Translations under genes and position numbers: made by a program | Notes under the pieces: generated by a model | Seen by the model: only the letters and a program-made list of their open reading frames with translations | Databases searched by the model: none | Told to the model about the DNA's origin: nothing | Shown: positions 57,301 to 64,000 of the stretch, piece by piece | How the letters are laid out: every line of letters starts with the position of its first letter | How positions within the stretch are numbered: the first letter of the stretch is position 1 | Assembly: GCA_963978545.1 (NCBI GenBank) | Contig: OZ021724.1 | Location: forward strand, 100,886,163-100,950,162 | DNA: 64,000 bases | Reading direction: 5' to 3' | Source of the DNA: Linyphia triangularis | Lineage: Eukaryota; Arthropoda; Arachnida; Araneae; Linyphiidae

Positions 57301-59399
57301 AATATTAATTTCTTAATTAAATTTAAGTGTTAATTAAGCAGGTGATTAAATACAGGTGGCACAAATAATGCATTGAAACGATTAGTGCTAAAGGGAAAGA
57401 TTTTAATCAAACTTAAACTAAGAATACTGATAACAGTTCTTGAATGCAGGTGATGGTGCAAACTTTGCTATTTTGGATCCAGAGCATATTGTACTTATAC
57501 AAGGATTGAATTTGTTTTTTTATACTGATTTTTATTGAAAGTTGTTATGAATGTTATATTATGCTAATTGTTTTTCAAAAAAATTAGTATCATTGGACGT
57601 ACCTTTTTGAATTTCACAGCAAAAAAAAAGAAGTGAACTCTAAGTAAATTAAGGTGTTAAATATTTCTGAAGTTTGTTGAAGAATTTGCTTGTTTAGATA
57701 TCAACACCTCTTTATATTTGTCAGAAAGAATACTATCTACAATTAAAAAATTAATCAAATTTTTAAGTAATATTTTCAACACTTGGTTTATATTTAAAGC
57801 CATTTTTTCCCTTTCAGATCCTGTGCATATTGAATTTATTTTTATTTTAGTGTAAATTTATGAATGTATATTAATACCATGATAATAGACAAATAACTTT
57901 TGATAAAAAATAATTTTTTCCTTGAAATCATATTTACAGGGGTTAAAGTGACAAAATAAAAATATATAGGATTTTTAAAAAAAAAATATAGGACAATTTA
58001 AAACATCAAATAACTGCACACAGTTGCTACTAAACTTAAAAACTAACTCGTTATACATTTAAATACTCGTTATATTGTATTTAAGAGAATAGAAAACACA
58101 CCTTTGAAAAAAAGAAATCGTCTGATCCTGAATATGTCCTCTGTTATTGCCTCAATATTTCTTCCCTAAATCAAGTTTTATTAATTACATTATTTGTCAT
58201 CTTGAGTCTTTTGCTTCCAGCGTCTATAACTGCTTGAACAGCTCCAATTTCTTTAAGTATTTTCTTTTTAAACCTGTTTGCAGTCTTTTGTTGGTTCAAT
58301 GGGAATTGGAAAAATGGGAGATTTAGCGCCGAATGTGGTGAACCGGTTACTTGGTTTTCTGGAAACCCTAGTGACCGTTTGGATTTGACAACACAACGTA
58401 TTGACGTCATTTTCAATTTTGGCGACTTTTATGAAAAAATCGTGGCTAATATTCCGAATCCGGGACCGATTCTGCGCCAAGGTTATTTTTGCCAAAAAAA
58501 TGACAGCCATGCCATTTTTTTAAGAGCAAGAGAATTGCCTATGGTTGCCATAATTAGGCGCGATTTGGTGTAAACAATTTGTGGCGCACAATCCGTATCG
58601 GATTTGGAATAAAAAAAATCGCCATCCGACATCATGCAGTAAATTTTAACTCTTTTGTTTTCTTCATCTATTATTGACTGAGCACTCAAAATGTTCTTTA
58701 GTAGTCCTGCAAGTTAATCACAAGTTGTTTTTATCCGTTTTTCTCGAGTCAATAGTTTTGTTGATGCATCTCTGTATTATGACCAATTAATTTACTACGT
58801 TGAAGGAGAAAACAAATCAGAAATTCAAAACCGCGTGCTACGGAAAAGTTCACATGTTTACATTTTACAACTCCCGCCGGTCTAGTAGAGTTGAGTTGTA
58901 GGTTATGCAGCACGTGACATCACAAGAGAAAAAATTACAAATGTCGCTTTTGTCAGGACTTTTTCACCTACCATCGCGCCAAAGAATCCGAAATATAAAA
59001 AATGGCAACGAACGGCGCTATTATTACGAATTCGAAGAAAATATAGATCGAATCAATATAGAAATATAGGATATATAGGACAATTCTAAAATATAGGACA
59101 ATATAGGACGTTTTTGCTGATTTTTTAAAAAATATAGGATTTATAGGACATATAGGACGTCTGCAACCCCTGTATTTAAATTAATTTTAACTCTAGTCTT
59201 AAGGTCGTTTAGGCCAAAATAAATTACAGTTCTAACTAATTTGGGTAAAAGTGAATTCCCTACAGACATTTTTAAAAAAATGCCTTACATTGAAATGAGA
59301 ATAATTATGTGGAAGAGATCTTACTGCTTGAGTAATTGTTGCTTTCACTTCATCGCTTAGAAGATACTCCAAGACAAAAGAATCGCCGAATGTTTCTGC
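39253..59399 (-). CDS. SUMF1: SUMF1, formylglycine-generating enzyme, 3' part (7 exons, 222 residues, 5' incomplete)
   Basis: SUMF1 works in the endoplasmic reticulum and oxidises the active-site cysteine of newly made sulfatases to formylglycine. Seven - strand exons at 59325-59399, 57163-57245, 52128-52250, 47395-47509, 43693-43806, 42513-42572 and 39253-39351 join in frame (669 nt with stop). The product follows the animal FGE core: [78 protein letters not shown] and LGFRCA. The copper-binding cysteines equivalent to human Cys336 and Cys341 are both present in SYCYRFRC (fragment residues 193 and 198). Roughly the first 150 residues (signal peptide and start of the domain) are absent; no matching exon was seen up to 64000. 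The gene converges on PlexA. Confidence 0.95.
39420..39660. repeat. Interspersed repeat K, copy 1
   Basis: AAGAACGATCAGAGTCCATTTTTCTCAATTCTCCAGAA and ATCATGATATTTATTTGCCAGAGGATTCC are shared with 54150-54400, where the element is a foldback. Confidence 0.6.
39745..40490 (+). repeat. Interspersed repeat G, fuller copy
   Basis: Starts with a C/G-rich end (GACGCGTCCCCCCAC) and closes with GGGGATGCACTTGTCACCAACTTTTGGGCATCCC. The inverted relative is at 26310. Confidence 0.65.
40733..42450 (+). repeat. 264-bp tandem array, about 6.5 units
   Basis: Units repeat at exactly 264 bp with very few differences. The first unit is slightly diverged (GTCTGACTAC for GCGGACTAC), and after 42276 the array jumps and decays into a partial unit. 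One base in AACYTTTG runs T,C,C,T,C,C along six units. The short reading frames in both strands (70 and 69 codons) repeat only because the DNA does; they are not genes. Lies in the last intron of SUMF1. Confidence 0.95.
42513..42572 (-). CDS. SUMF1: SUMF1 exon 6 of those visible
   Basis: 20 codons, [20 protein letters not shown]. Start set at AAAGGC after TTCTAG: the nearer CAG at GAAGTG would give a stop in the required phase. [11 protein letters not shown] matches animal FGE. The exon lies just beyond the end of the 264-bp array. Confidence 0.95.
42980..43220 (-). repeat. Inverted partial copy of MITE family A
   Basis: Reverse-complement family A words (AAGGACTTTTAAGGAAC, GGCATTGAAAACAAG, AAGCACTTTTAATGACTTTC) run into the full copy that follows. 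It has one terminus, decayed, near 43218. Confidence 0.6.
43235..43643 (+). mobile_element. CAGGG MITE, family A copy 6 (409 bp)
   Basis: CAGGGTTCCCACGG ... GTGGGAACCCTG, exact GATTA duplication. It ends 50 bp from a SUMF1 exon. Confidence 0.9.
43693..43806 (-). CDS. SUMF1: SUMF1 exon 5 of those visible
   Basis: 38 codons, phase 0. Encodes [20 protein letters not shown] then [19 protein letters not shown] is the strongest FGE-family motif. Donor GTGAGT. Confidence 0.97.
44486..45694 (+). mobile_element. hAT element H, copy 3 (1209 bp, interrupted)
   Basis: CAGCGTTTGCCACTAAC ... TAGTGACTAATGTTG, exact 8-bp duplication TTCTAAAC (44478-44485, 45695-45702). Same orientation as copy 1. It carries a non-LTR retrotransposon piece inside. 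Confidence 0.88.
44944..45376 (-). pseudogene. Non-LTR retrotransposon ORF2 C-terminus
   Basis: 140 residues with [20 protein letters not shown] followed by a C-x2-C ... H-x4-C zinc knuckle ([18 protein letters not shown]), typical of the end of the Jockey/R1/I-type reverse transcriptase ORF. 5'-truncated, as is usual for LINE insertions. Inserted inside hAT copy 3. Confidence 0.75.
46054..47143. mobile_element. Probable MITE with AGTAG ends (about 1.1 kb)
   Basis: AGTAGAGTAAGGCGGGATAAAATG at the left is the imperfect reverse complement of CATTTTACCCTACTTTGCTACT at the right; an inner copy of the motif lies at 46257-46310. No coding sequence. Confidence 0.65.
47197..47271. repeat. Perfect palindrome, 28-bp arms
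   Basis: CTTCTCACATTTAATAAGTA and on to CTTATTAA on the left; exact reverse complement on the right, 19-nt spacer. In a SUMF1 intron, 124 bp from an exon. Confidence 0.9.
47395..47509 (-). CDS. SUMF1: SUMF1 exon 4 of those visible
   Basis: Encodes [20 protein letters not shown] and [24 protein letters not shown] and N-I-W-Q-G-x-F-P are FGE motifs. ENNT is a potential N-glycosylation site; human SUMF1 is also glycosylated, though at another position. Confidence 0.96.
47902..48447. mobile_element. piggyBac-like MITE 4 (TTAA ends, 546 bp)
   Basis: TTAACCCTTTCCATACAGAAA pairs with TTTCAGTATAGAAAGGGTTAA; TTAA flanks both. More GC than its surroundings. Confidence 0.85.
48590..48985 (-). mobile_element. 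tRNA-derived SINE
   Basis: On the - strand the head reads TGGTTTAGTCGATAAAACA (box A-like) and GAGATCGAGTCCTGCC (box B-like), spaced as in a tRNA. The stem ends do not pair, so it is not a working tRNA. The tail boundary is uncertain. Confidence 0.65.
49605..50620 (+). repeat. Interspersed repeat J, copy 2, interrupted by a MITE
   Basis: TAGGAGTGTGAAACATCACACAACTTTTATTACACC, then the MITE 49646-50475, then ATATTGGTCATTGCAG and TTTCACTCATTTAAATAAAAATGGCC. Same order as 19428. Confidence 0.7.
49646..50475 (+). mobile_element. CAGGGTTTC element (830 bp, 6-bp duplication)
   Basis: CAGGGTTTCAAGTAAAAT ... GAGCGGGAAACCCTG, exact CATATA duplication. Near-terminal CATGACTTTTCAAGAC and its reverse complement at the other end extend the inverted repeats. 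No transposase. Confidence 0.85.
50833..51570 (+). repeat. Interspersed repeat J, longest copy
   Basis: GGGGTGTGGAACATCACACAACTTTCAATTACACAA ... AATGGCCAGTTGGCAATATTG, then a region with two tandem ACAGACATTTTTTC...ATCACTTTTTT(A/G)AAATC blocks 180 bp apart. Possibly a LINE 3' end; no reverse transcriptase motif seen. Confidence 0.6.
52128..52250 (-). CDS. SUMF1: SUMF1 exon 3 of those visible
   Basis: Encodes [19 protein letters not shown] and [22 protein letters not shown]-x-D-A and R-L-P-T-E-A-E-W-E are core motifs of the FGE-sulfatase domain. Donor GTAATG, phase 2 splits an arginine codon. Confidence 0.97.
52611..53367. mobile_element. piggyBac-like MITE 5, split by a SINE
   Basis: TTAACCCACTGACGGTCATG (after removing the SINE) pairs with CATGATCGTCAGTGGGTTAA. 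TTAA at 52611-52614 and 53364-53367. Confidence 0.82.
52624..53096 (+). mobile_element. tRNA-derived SINE with 11-bp duplication (473 bp)
   Basis: GCGTAGCCCAGTCGGGAGAGTATC head (box A-like) and GGTTGCGAGTTCGGGCC (box B-like), ending in an AAG repeat. Exact duplication AACCCACTGAC at 52613-52623 and 53097-53107. A young, clean insertion into MITE 5. Confidence 0.88.
54150..54400. repeat. Interspersed repeat K, foldback copy
   Basis: TGTCAAAGAACAATCAGAGTCCAATTTTTCC near 54160 is inverted at GAAAAACGGAGTAAGATCGTTCTTTGACG near 54350-54382. Shared with 39420. Confidence 0.65.
54711..55290 (+). repeat. Interspersed repeat C, copy 3
   Basis: About 580 bp colinear with 23455-24000 (ACTTCGATTTTGTGTGTGGG, CCTAATTAATCCCC, GAATAAATTTTGAAAAGTAGTTAACCG). 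Immediately followed by a family A MITE. Confidence 0.75.
55308..55653 (-). mobile_element. CAGGG MITE, family A copy 7 (346 bp, inverted)
   Basis: CAGGGTTCTCAC ... GTGGGAACCTTG with exact GATAA duplication; the interior is the reverse complement of other copies. Confidence 0.88.
55654..57162. other. SUMF1 intron sequence with no recognised content
   Basis: AT-rich (56000-56440 nearly all A/T), then a G-rich AGAGAGAGGGAG patch near 56470 and a mixed 56740-57000 stretch that contains no open frame of note. No further repeat family recognised. Confidence 0.5.
57163..57245 (-). CDS. SUMF1: SUMF1 exon 2 of those visible
   Basis: Encodes [20 protein letters not shown] then TDSDITE. The [17 protein letters not shown] string is diagnostic of animal FGE. 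Acceptor TTTTGTAG, donor GTAAAG, ends in phase 2. Confidence 0.96.
57937..59172 (-). mobile_element. CAGGGGT element, long copy (1236 bp, 6-bp duplication)
   Basis: CAGGGGTTAAAGTGAC ... GTCTGCAACCCCTG with exact TATTTA duplication. The ends and the AATTCGAAGAAAATATAGATCG segment match the 523-bp copy at 24800 in reverse. Middle part (58100-58900) has overlapping short frames of up to 81 codons; possibly a decayed transposase, but no motif is recognisable. Confidence 0.85.
59325..59399 (-). CDS. SUMF1: SUMF1 exon 1 of those visible
   Basis: 25 codons, phase 0 at both ends: [20 protein letters not shown] then TITQA. Matches the FGE segment E-x-F-G-D-S-F-V. Acceptor TTTCCAG, donor GTAAGA on the - strand. 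Confidence 0.9.
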
Positions 59400-59904
59400 C
59401 TGGAAAGTAATAAAAAAAAAATTATTAAAACTTGGTACAGTGATATTGAAAATATATATCAAATTCTAAAGTTAAAGATCCCAGAGAAACGTACACAGTA
59501 GGGTGGCTTAGAAAAACATAAAAGTATTGGAAAGATAGATAAATTAAAAAGAGGATACACTTTACAATTAAGATCTTGTACACTTAAAAAACACATTTTT
59601 TATAAAACTTGACAAATTTCATTGAAACAAAAACTTTTTCCTGATTGTGTAAAAGTTTATTGGAAAATTTGCCTCTAAAGTAGCTTTATTTAATGTCAAA
59701 ATAAATTGGATCGTCTCTACACCTAAGAGCAAAATAACATTCGGCTGCATTTGCCAAAAGGTCACTGTCCCTGAGATTTAAGAATGTCATGTGTCGATAA
59801 CCTGTAACTTGCAAGAACAAAAAAGAAGCTCATTATTGAACTAAAATTCTTGTAAAAATATTGTAACTAAAATTCTTGAAAGCAAATTGGTTGAACAGAC
59901 CTCT

Positions 59905-60195
59905 GTAGATAATTGATTTATCATCACATTCATCTAGCTGAAAACATAGATTCAGAAACTTTCCTGATAAATAAGATTGGCTGTGATTGTTCTGAAGATA
60001 TTGAAGACAACAGTGATGAAGATTTTGAAGAATTTCAGGCTGAAATTAAGTTACTGTGCCATAAATGCATTAAAATGAAAAATACTACATATTACTTTGA
60101 ATTATCAGATAATAGATCAACGTCAGCTATCTTTTCAATTATGTTTCAAAGAGTTTGGGGTCATAACTGATGATGAATACACCCTTATTGATAAA
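59905..60195 (+). other. Short acidic reading frame of unknown nature
   Basis: An 85-codon frame at 59913-60170 encodes an acidic run (SEDIEDNSDEDFEEFQAE) and C-H-x-C. I recognise no family. It may be a transposon scrap or chance; no splice or start context supports a gene. Confidence 0.25.
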
Positions 60196-60199
60196 AATA

Positions 60200-60320
60200 T
60201 AAGGGTAGGCGAAAAATTCAGGAAAAAAAGTTCCTCGATAGATTTCTAAAAATACCCTGATTTTAAGCAAACTTTTTCAAATTTCCCCACCTTTTCCAGA
60301 TGGTACCCACATAAAATAAA
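60200..60320 (-). repeat. Fragment of repeat D, inverted
   Basis: GGGTAGGCGAAAAATTCAGGAAAAAAAGTTCC and TGATTTTAAGCAAACTTTTTCAAATTTCCCC reverse-complement the right part of D. Confidence 0.6.
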
Positions 60321-60432
60321 AACATGTATGGTAAACAGATAATATACCAATTTTTTAAAAACAGTTATGGTTAAGTTTATTAAAGTTTTGGGCTATTTAT
60401 TAAAATTGACTGCAACAAATACTCCGAAAGAT

Positions 60433-60764
60433 ATCGAGCCGATCAAACGGTATAGTGGTTAGCGTGCTAGCTCTAGACCGTGAGGTTGCGGGTTCGAGTC
60501 CCGTGTTAGGCATGGGTGTTTGTAAATGTATGTTGGCTTGTCTAATGACGAATGTTTCGGTGCATTATAGCCCTAGTGTTGCTGGCGGCACCAGATAATC
60601 TGAAATAACCTTAGAGGAGAGATAGGAGGTAGAGGTAGGGAAACCCTAAAGGAAGTGTTCCCTGATAAAGTCACTGGACTTTAAAGACCCTCGGCAAATT
60701 CTTCTCCCCGCAAAGCTGTCTTTGCATGGGTATTCAATGGCGATTGCGTAGCCTTGAAAAAAAA
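60433..60764 (+). mobile_element. tRNA-derived SINE
   Basis: GGTATAGTGGTTAGCGTGCT (box A) and GGTTGCGGGTTCGAGTCCCG (box B) are close to a real tRNA, but the acceptor ends do not pair. It ends in a run of nine A. It abuts a hAT H remnant at 60385-60425. No target duplication found. Confidence 0.75.
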
Positions 60765-60779
60765 ATGCATAAATCATGC

Positions 60780-61786
60780 CAGAATGCATTAATCATTAAT
60801 GTGTAAGGGAAATTGATGAAAAGTACCAAAACAATAACTGAATGGGAAATTTCACTTGTAATGAAGTTTCAAAGTTCATCTTTTTCACCGTCAGATATTT
60901 TAATATTGATTACCTACCAAACTACAAACTCATACTTAAAATTTATTTTGTATAGCGTAAAACTCATGTTTTTTGGTTTTTTTTGTTTTCGCAAAATGTG
61001 GTTGCAAAATTATAACACAAGCTTTTCTACAATATTAATTATAAAAAAAAATTTAGTACCGGTAAATTAATAAAATTAGAAAAAAAAAGTACTGACATTA
61101 AAACAAAAGCTATATAAATGAATTTCAGATATCTCACAGATTTTTATTTTTACTCTTTTGCCAATGACCTCCAAGAGAGAATGAACGAAATTTTAAATTG
61201 ATTAAAAAAAAATTGTTGATTGGAAGAACGTAAAAATTGCCTAAACACACTGCGCCAAAGATTTTCGCCAAATATGGTAGTTTGAAACCATGTGACTTTG
61301 GCTTAACTACGGGACACCGAAACGCGGGGAGTTAGCATAACGTTGCTGTCTCTACTATATTTCTCCTCTAAGGAAATAACCAGGTTCTGTAACCACTCTA
61401 AATAAACTTAGGAGGCAAAAAAGTAACGGCCCGGAACTTAAAATGCAGAACAAGAACAAGCATAACCAAAGGACACTTTAAGAACAATACTTTAAAAAGA
61501 TGAAGGATGACACTTTATGATTAAAAAAGTAAATTCGAAGCAGTTTTGAAGAACCTTAAAAGAAGAACAATACTCAATTTTACAAGAACCAAGTTTTATC
61601 GTCATATTTCCCCACTTCTGGATCTGCTCAAGACATTGTCAATAGCATTCTTTCTTATTTGACTGAAGCTGTATTTTTACTTTAAGAACTGGATGTATTT
61701 GGAAGTGATGGCACCATTGCTAATACAGGCTAAAAAATGACTGTTATTGTGAAATTCACAAACCAGTTAAAAGACTACTCTAGCGG
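60780..61786. other. Sequence before the gypsy element, nothing recognised
   Basis: AT-rich; an 85-codon frame at 60813 has no recognisable features. I looked for an upstream SUMF1 exon on the - strand here and saw none. Confidence 0.4.
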
Positions 61787-62124
61787 TGTGTGGATCTGTG
61801 GCGGCTCGAGCAAACTGATCTTGCTGCGCGTCAGTATTATTTGCGGCGCGTCAAAACAAAAAGAGCTGACCTTGTGAAACCCTCCTTCAAGAAGAAGAGC
61901 ACATATGCAAATAAACTTCCCTATATAAGAAGATTCAAATGTTAGCTTTGCTCTCTTTCTCTGCCACGCCAGCCTGGGTGTTATGCTTCATCTGTCTAAT
62001 CTGGAATGTCAAAAATGTTACCTTGCTAGAATTGATTTTAAAGTTTTAACTTAATAATTGTTTTTAAATAAAAAATATAAAAAGTTCCTTAAGTTTTATC
62101 AATTCCTCATCCCAACACTCTACA
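61787..62124 (+). mobile_element. 5' LTR of a Ty3/gypsy retrotransposon (338 bp)
   Basis: TGTGTGGATCTGTGGCGG ... CAACACTCTACA with TG...CA ends. TATATAAG near 61922 is a promoter box, and AAATAAAAAATAT near 62066 may be the poly(A) signal. Directly followed by GATTGGTGACTCTCG, a common primer-binding-site context. The 3' LTR is outside the window, so the edges are inferred from one copy. Confidence 0.75.
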
Positions 62125-62233
62125 GATTGGTGACTCTCGAAAAAGAACTTTTATCCTGGAGAAAAGCAGCTTTCTGATACCTTGGAGATTAGAGTGTTCG
62201 GTGAAAACTTAAACGTCGGAATTTTCTAAAAAG

Positions 62234-63064
62234 ATGAATGAAAGTGGTAACCAAGATGAAAAGGTCGGAATACCAGAGCGCAGCAATGAGGACCATCATC
62301 CAAATATTTCAAGAATTGCTTTCCGGGTACCACCTTTCTGGAGCAAGAATCCAGCATTATATTTTGCACAAGTGGAAAGCCAGTTTATCACTGCTGGGAT
62401 AACAACAGATGAAACTAAATTCAATACAATAGTAGCCAGCATCGAGACAGAGGTTTTGTCCCACGTTTCTGACCTGATCATCAAACCACCGGCGACAGGG
62501 AAATACAACGCCTTGAAGAACAGATTAATTGCTGAATATGCGGATTCGGAGCAGAAGAAACTTCGTATGTTGCTACAAGAGCTACAGCTGGGAGACCAAA
62601 AGCCATCTCATCTACTCAGAAGAATGCGAGAAGTTGCTGGCGAGAAATTCGACGACGAGCTTTTAAAGTCGCTATGGGCACAACGTCTACCTACGCCAAT
62701 TCAACAAATTTTGGCCAGTAGTAAAGGAGACCTGCAGGCAATGGCTGATATGGCTGACAAGATACAAGAAGTCACTGATGGCCACCACAGCAATTTAGCC
62801 GCTGTTTCCAAATTGCCGAACCAAAACAGTGAGATCGCAGAGCTGAAAAATCAAGTTGCAAAATTAACCCAGATGGTGGAGAAGCTGAGCACAAGTACGC
62901 CACGTTCAAGATCACCTTACCGGCGATACGGTAATGCACCACGATCAAGTTCTCGTACCAGACGGAAATATGATCCTCAACTTAAGGTGTGCTGGTATCA
63001 TCAAATTTTCCAAGACAGGGCCAGAAGGTGCAACGAACCTTGTGACTATGTTCCGGAAAACTAA
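62234..63064 (+). CDS. Gag of the Ty3/gypsy element
   Basis: 276 residues. N-terminal part [20 protein letters not shown] is the arthropod gypsy capsid start; [20 protein letters not shown] and SLWAQRLP follow the capsid pattern; a coiled region ([19 protein letters not shown]), an SR-rich basic stretch ([13 protein letters not shown]) and a C-W-x-H ... C-x3-C finger (CWYHQIFQ ... CNEPC) end it. Intact, which suggests recent insertion. The start ATG at 62234 is the first after the LTR leader. It ends in TAA at 63062-63064. Confidence 0.9.
   Translation: MNESGNQDEKVGIPERSNEDHHPNISRIAFRVPPFWSKNPALYFAQVESQFITAGITTDETKFNTIVASIETEVLSHVSDLIIKPPATGKYNALKNRLIAEYADSEQKKLRMLLQELQLGDQKPSHLLRRMREVAGEKFDDELLKSLWAQRLPTPIQQILASSKGDLQAMADMADKIQEVTDGHHSNLAAVSKLPNQNSEIAELKNQVAKLTQMVEKLSTSTPRSRSPYRRYGNAPRSSSRTRRKYDPQLKVCWYHQIFQDRARRCNEPCDYVPEN
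63052..63064 (+). promoter_or_regulatory. Candidate -1 frameshift site at the gag end
   Basis: The last gag codons read CCG GAA AAC TAA. The heptamer G GAA AAC is in the X-XXY-YYZ register and lies directly before the gag stop; a -1 slip there enters the pol frame (CTA ACA GGG). GGA-type first triplets are known to work in some retroviruses; function here is inferred. Confidence 0.45.
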
Positions 63065-64000
63065 CAGGGCCAACACCTAAAGTCACCGGTGCAGTGCAAG
63101 GCCAACAGGTGCAAAGACTATTTCTCTTGGACAAATCATCAGGGTTAAGATTTTTGATCGATACAGGTGCTGATTGTTCGGTCTTACCTTTAAACCCCAA
63201 TCATCGACACAAGACTCCAGACGAGTTGAAGCTGTTTGCCGCAAACGGAACTGTAATCCCAACTTATGGCGAAAAAATTTTGTCTTTAGATTTAAACCTA
63301 AGAAGGAACTTCACTTGGTCTTTCATCATTGCTAAAGTTAATCAACCAATTATCGGTGCAGATTTTTTGAGAAAATATGGTTTACTGGTTGATCTTAAAA
63401 ACGGTCGCTTAGTCGATACTTTGACCCAGTTATCTACAAAAGCTAAACCTCTAAGCGGTGATAGTAGTAAAATAAGCGTCATAGCAGAAAGTTCGATATT
63501 TGCGGATCTACTCAAGCAATATCCTGAGCTGACTGAAACCGACCGTATTGTCCCTATTCGACATAGCGTAGTTCATCATATTGAAACCACCGGACCACCA
63601 ATTTTTTCGAAAGCAAGACGTCTGGCACCAGATAAGCTGAAGATCGCTAAAAAGGAATTTGAATACATGGTACAGCAAGGCATTTGCAGACCTAGCAAAA
63701 GTTCTTGGGCTTCACCACTTCATATGGTACCCAAGAAATCTGGAGAATGGAGGCCTTGTGGTGATTACAGGGGATTAAACAGCTGCACAAAACCTGATAA
63801 ATACCCCATTCCACACATCCAAGATTGCGTCAACACTTTGGAGGGCAAAACCATTTTCTCGACCCTTGACCTTTTAAAAGCTTATCATCATATCCCAATC
63901 AACCCTGCGGATGTTGAAAAAACGGCAGTAATTACCCCGTTTGGTTTATTTGAATTTGTTTTAATGAGCTTTGGTCTTTGCAATGCAGCCCAAACATTTC
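63061..64000 (+). CDS. Pol of the Ty3/gypsy element, 5' part (cut by the window)
   Basis: Frame -1 relative to gag, open to the window end. Aspartic protease: [20 protein letters not shown] (DTGAD catalytic triad), then [17 protein letters not shown]. Reverse transcriptase begins near 63560: [34 protein letters not shown] (first catalytic aspartate) and [10 protein letters not shown] at the edge. The YxDD box, RNase H and integrase lie beyond 64000. There are no stops or frameshifts in the part seen. Confidence 0.92.

Noticed and set aside
58171..58573. Overlapping frames as a host gene
   Set aside because: They lie inside the 1236-bp CAGGGGT element; at most a decayed transposase.
60433..60510. 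Functional tRNA gene
   Set aside because: Box A and box B are good, but the acceptor ends do not base-pair and the sequence runs on into a SINE body with an A-tail.
59400..61786. Upstream SUMF1 exon
   Set aside because: I scanned the - strand for the expected segment before FGDSFV and found no convincing match; it probably lies past the window.

Overview
This window is eukaryotic nuclear DNA. It is AT-rich, with intron-split genes and dense transposon debris. Gene content (a class A plexin and a formylglycine-generating enzyme), the Ty3/gypsy gag type, piggyBac-like TTAA MITEs and tRNA-derived SINEs all suggest an arthropod. The species cannot be settled from the sequence alone.

Two host genes face each other tail to tail. 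On the + strand, 29 exons between 2276 and 33344 encode the last 1318 residues of a plexin A. They cover the end of the ectodomain (PSI and IPT modules), one membrane helix, and the complete cytoplasmic GAP domain split by a Rho-GTPase-binding domain. The Sema domain and first PSI lie upstream of the window. Every exon joint keeps frame. One intron (19139-19255) is a GC-AG intron that cuts the second of the paired catalytic arginine codons. On the - strand, seven exons between 59399 and 39253 encode the last 222 residues of SUMF1, the enzyme that makes formylglycine in sulfatases; both copper-binding cysteines are present. Its 5' exons were not found and probably lie beyond 64000.

The rest is mostly mobile DNA. 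From left to right: a broken hAT transposase (248-1459); piggyBac-like MITEs with TTAA ends (3867, 19675, 35296, 47902, 52611); many CAGGG-ended MITEs with exact 5-bp target duplications; a related CAGGGGT family with 6-bp duplications (24800, 57937); long-TIR foldback elements (4853, 8862); a TA-flanked MITE (5101, 28285); a solo LTR (about 26655-27347); three copies of a hAT element, all flanked by an 8-bp duplication of the form NTCTAAAC (29414, 32207, 44486); a 264-bp tandem array inside the last SUMF1 intron (40733-42450); a non-LTR retrotransposon tail (44944-45376); tRNA-derived SINEs (48590, 52624, 60433); and the 5' half of a Ty3/gypsy element (61787 to the window end).

No new biochemical system was recognised. 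The most notable signals are the directional, near-fixed target site of the hAT family, the period-three variant pattern in the 264-bp array, the GC-AG intron at the plexin arginine finger, and several nested insertions whose empty sites can be read elsewhere in the window.
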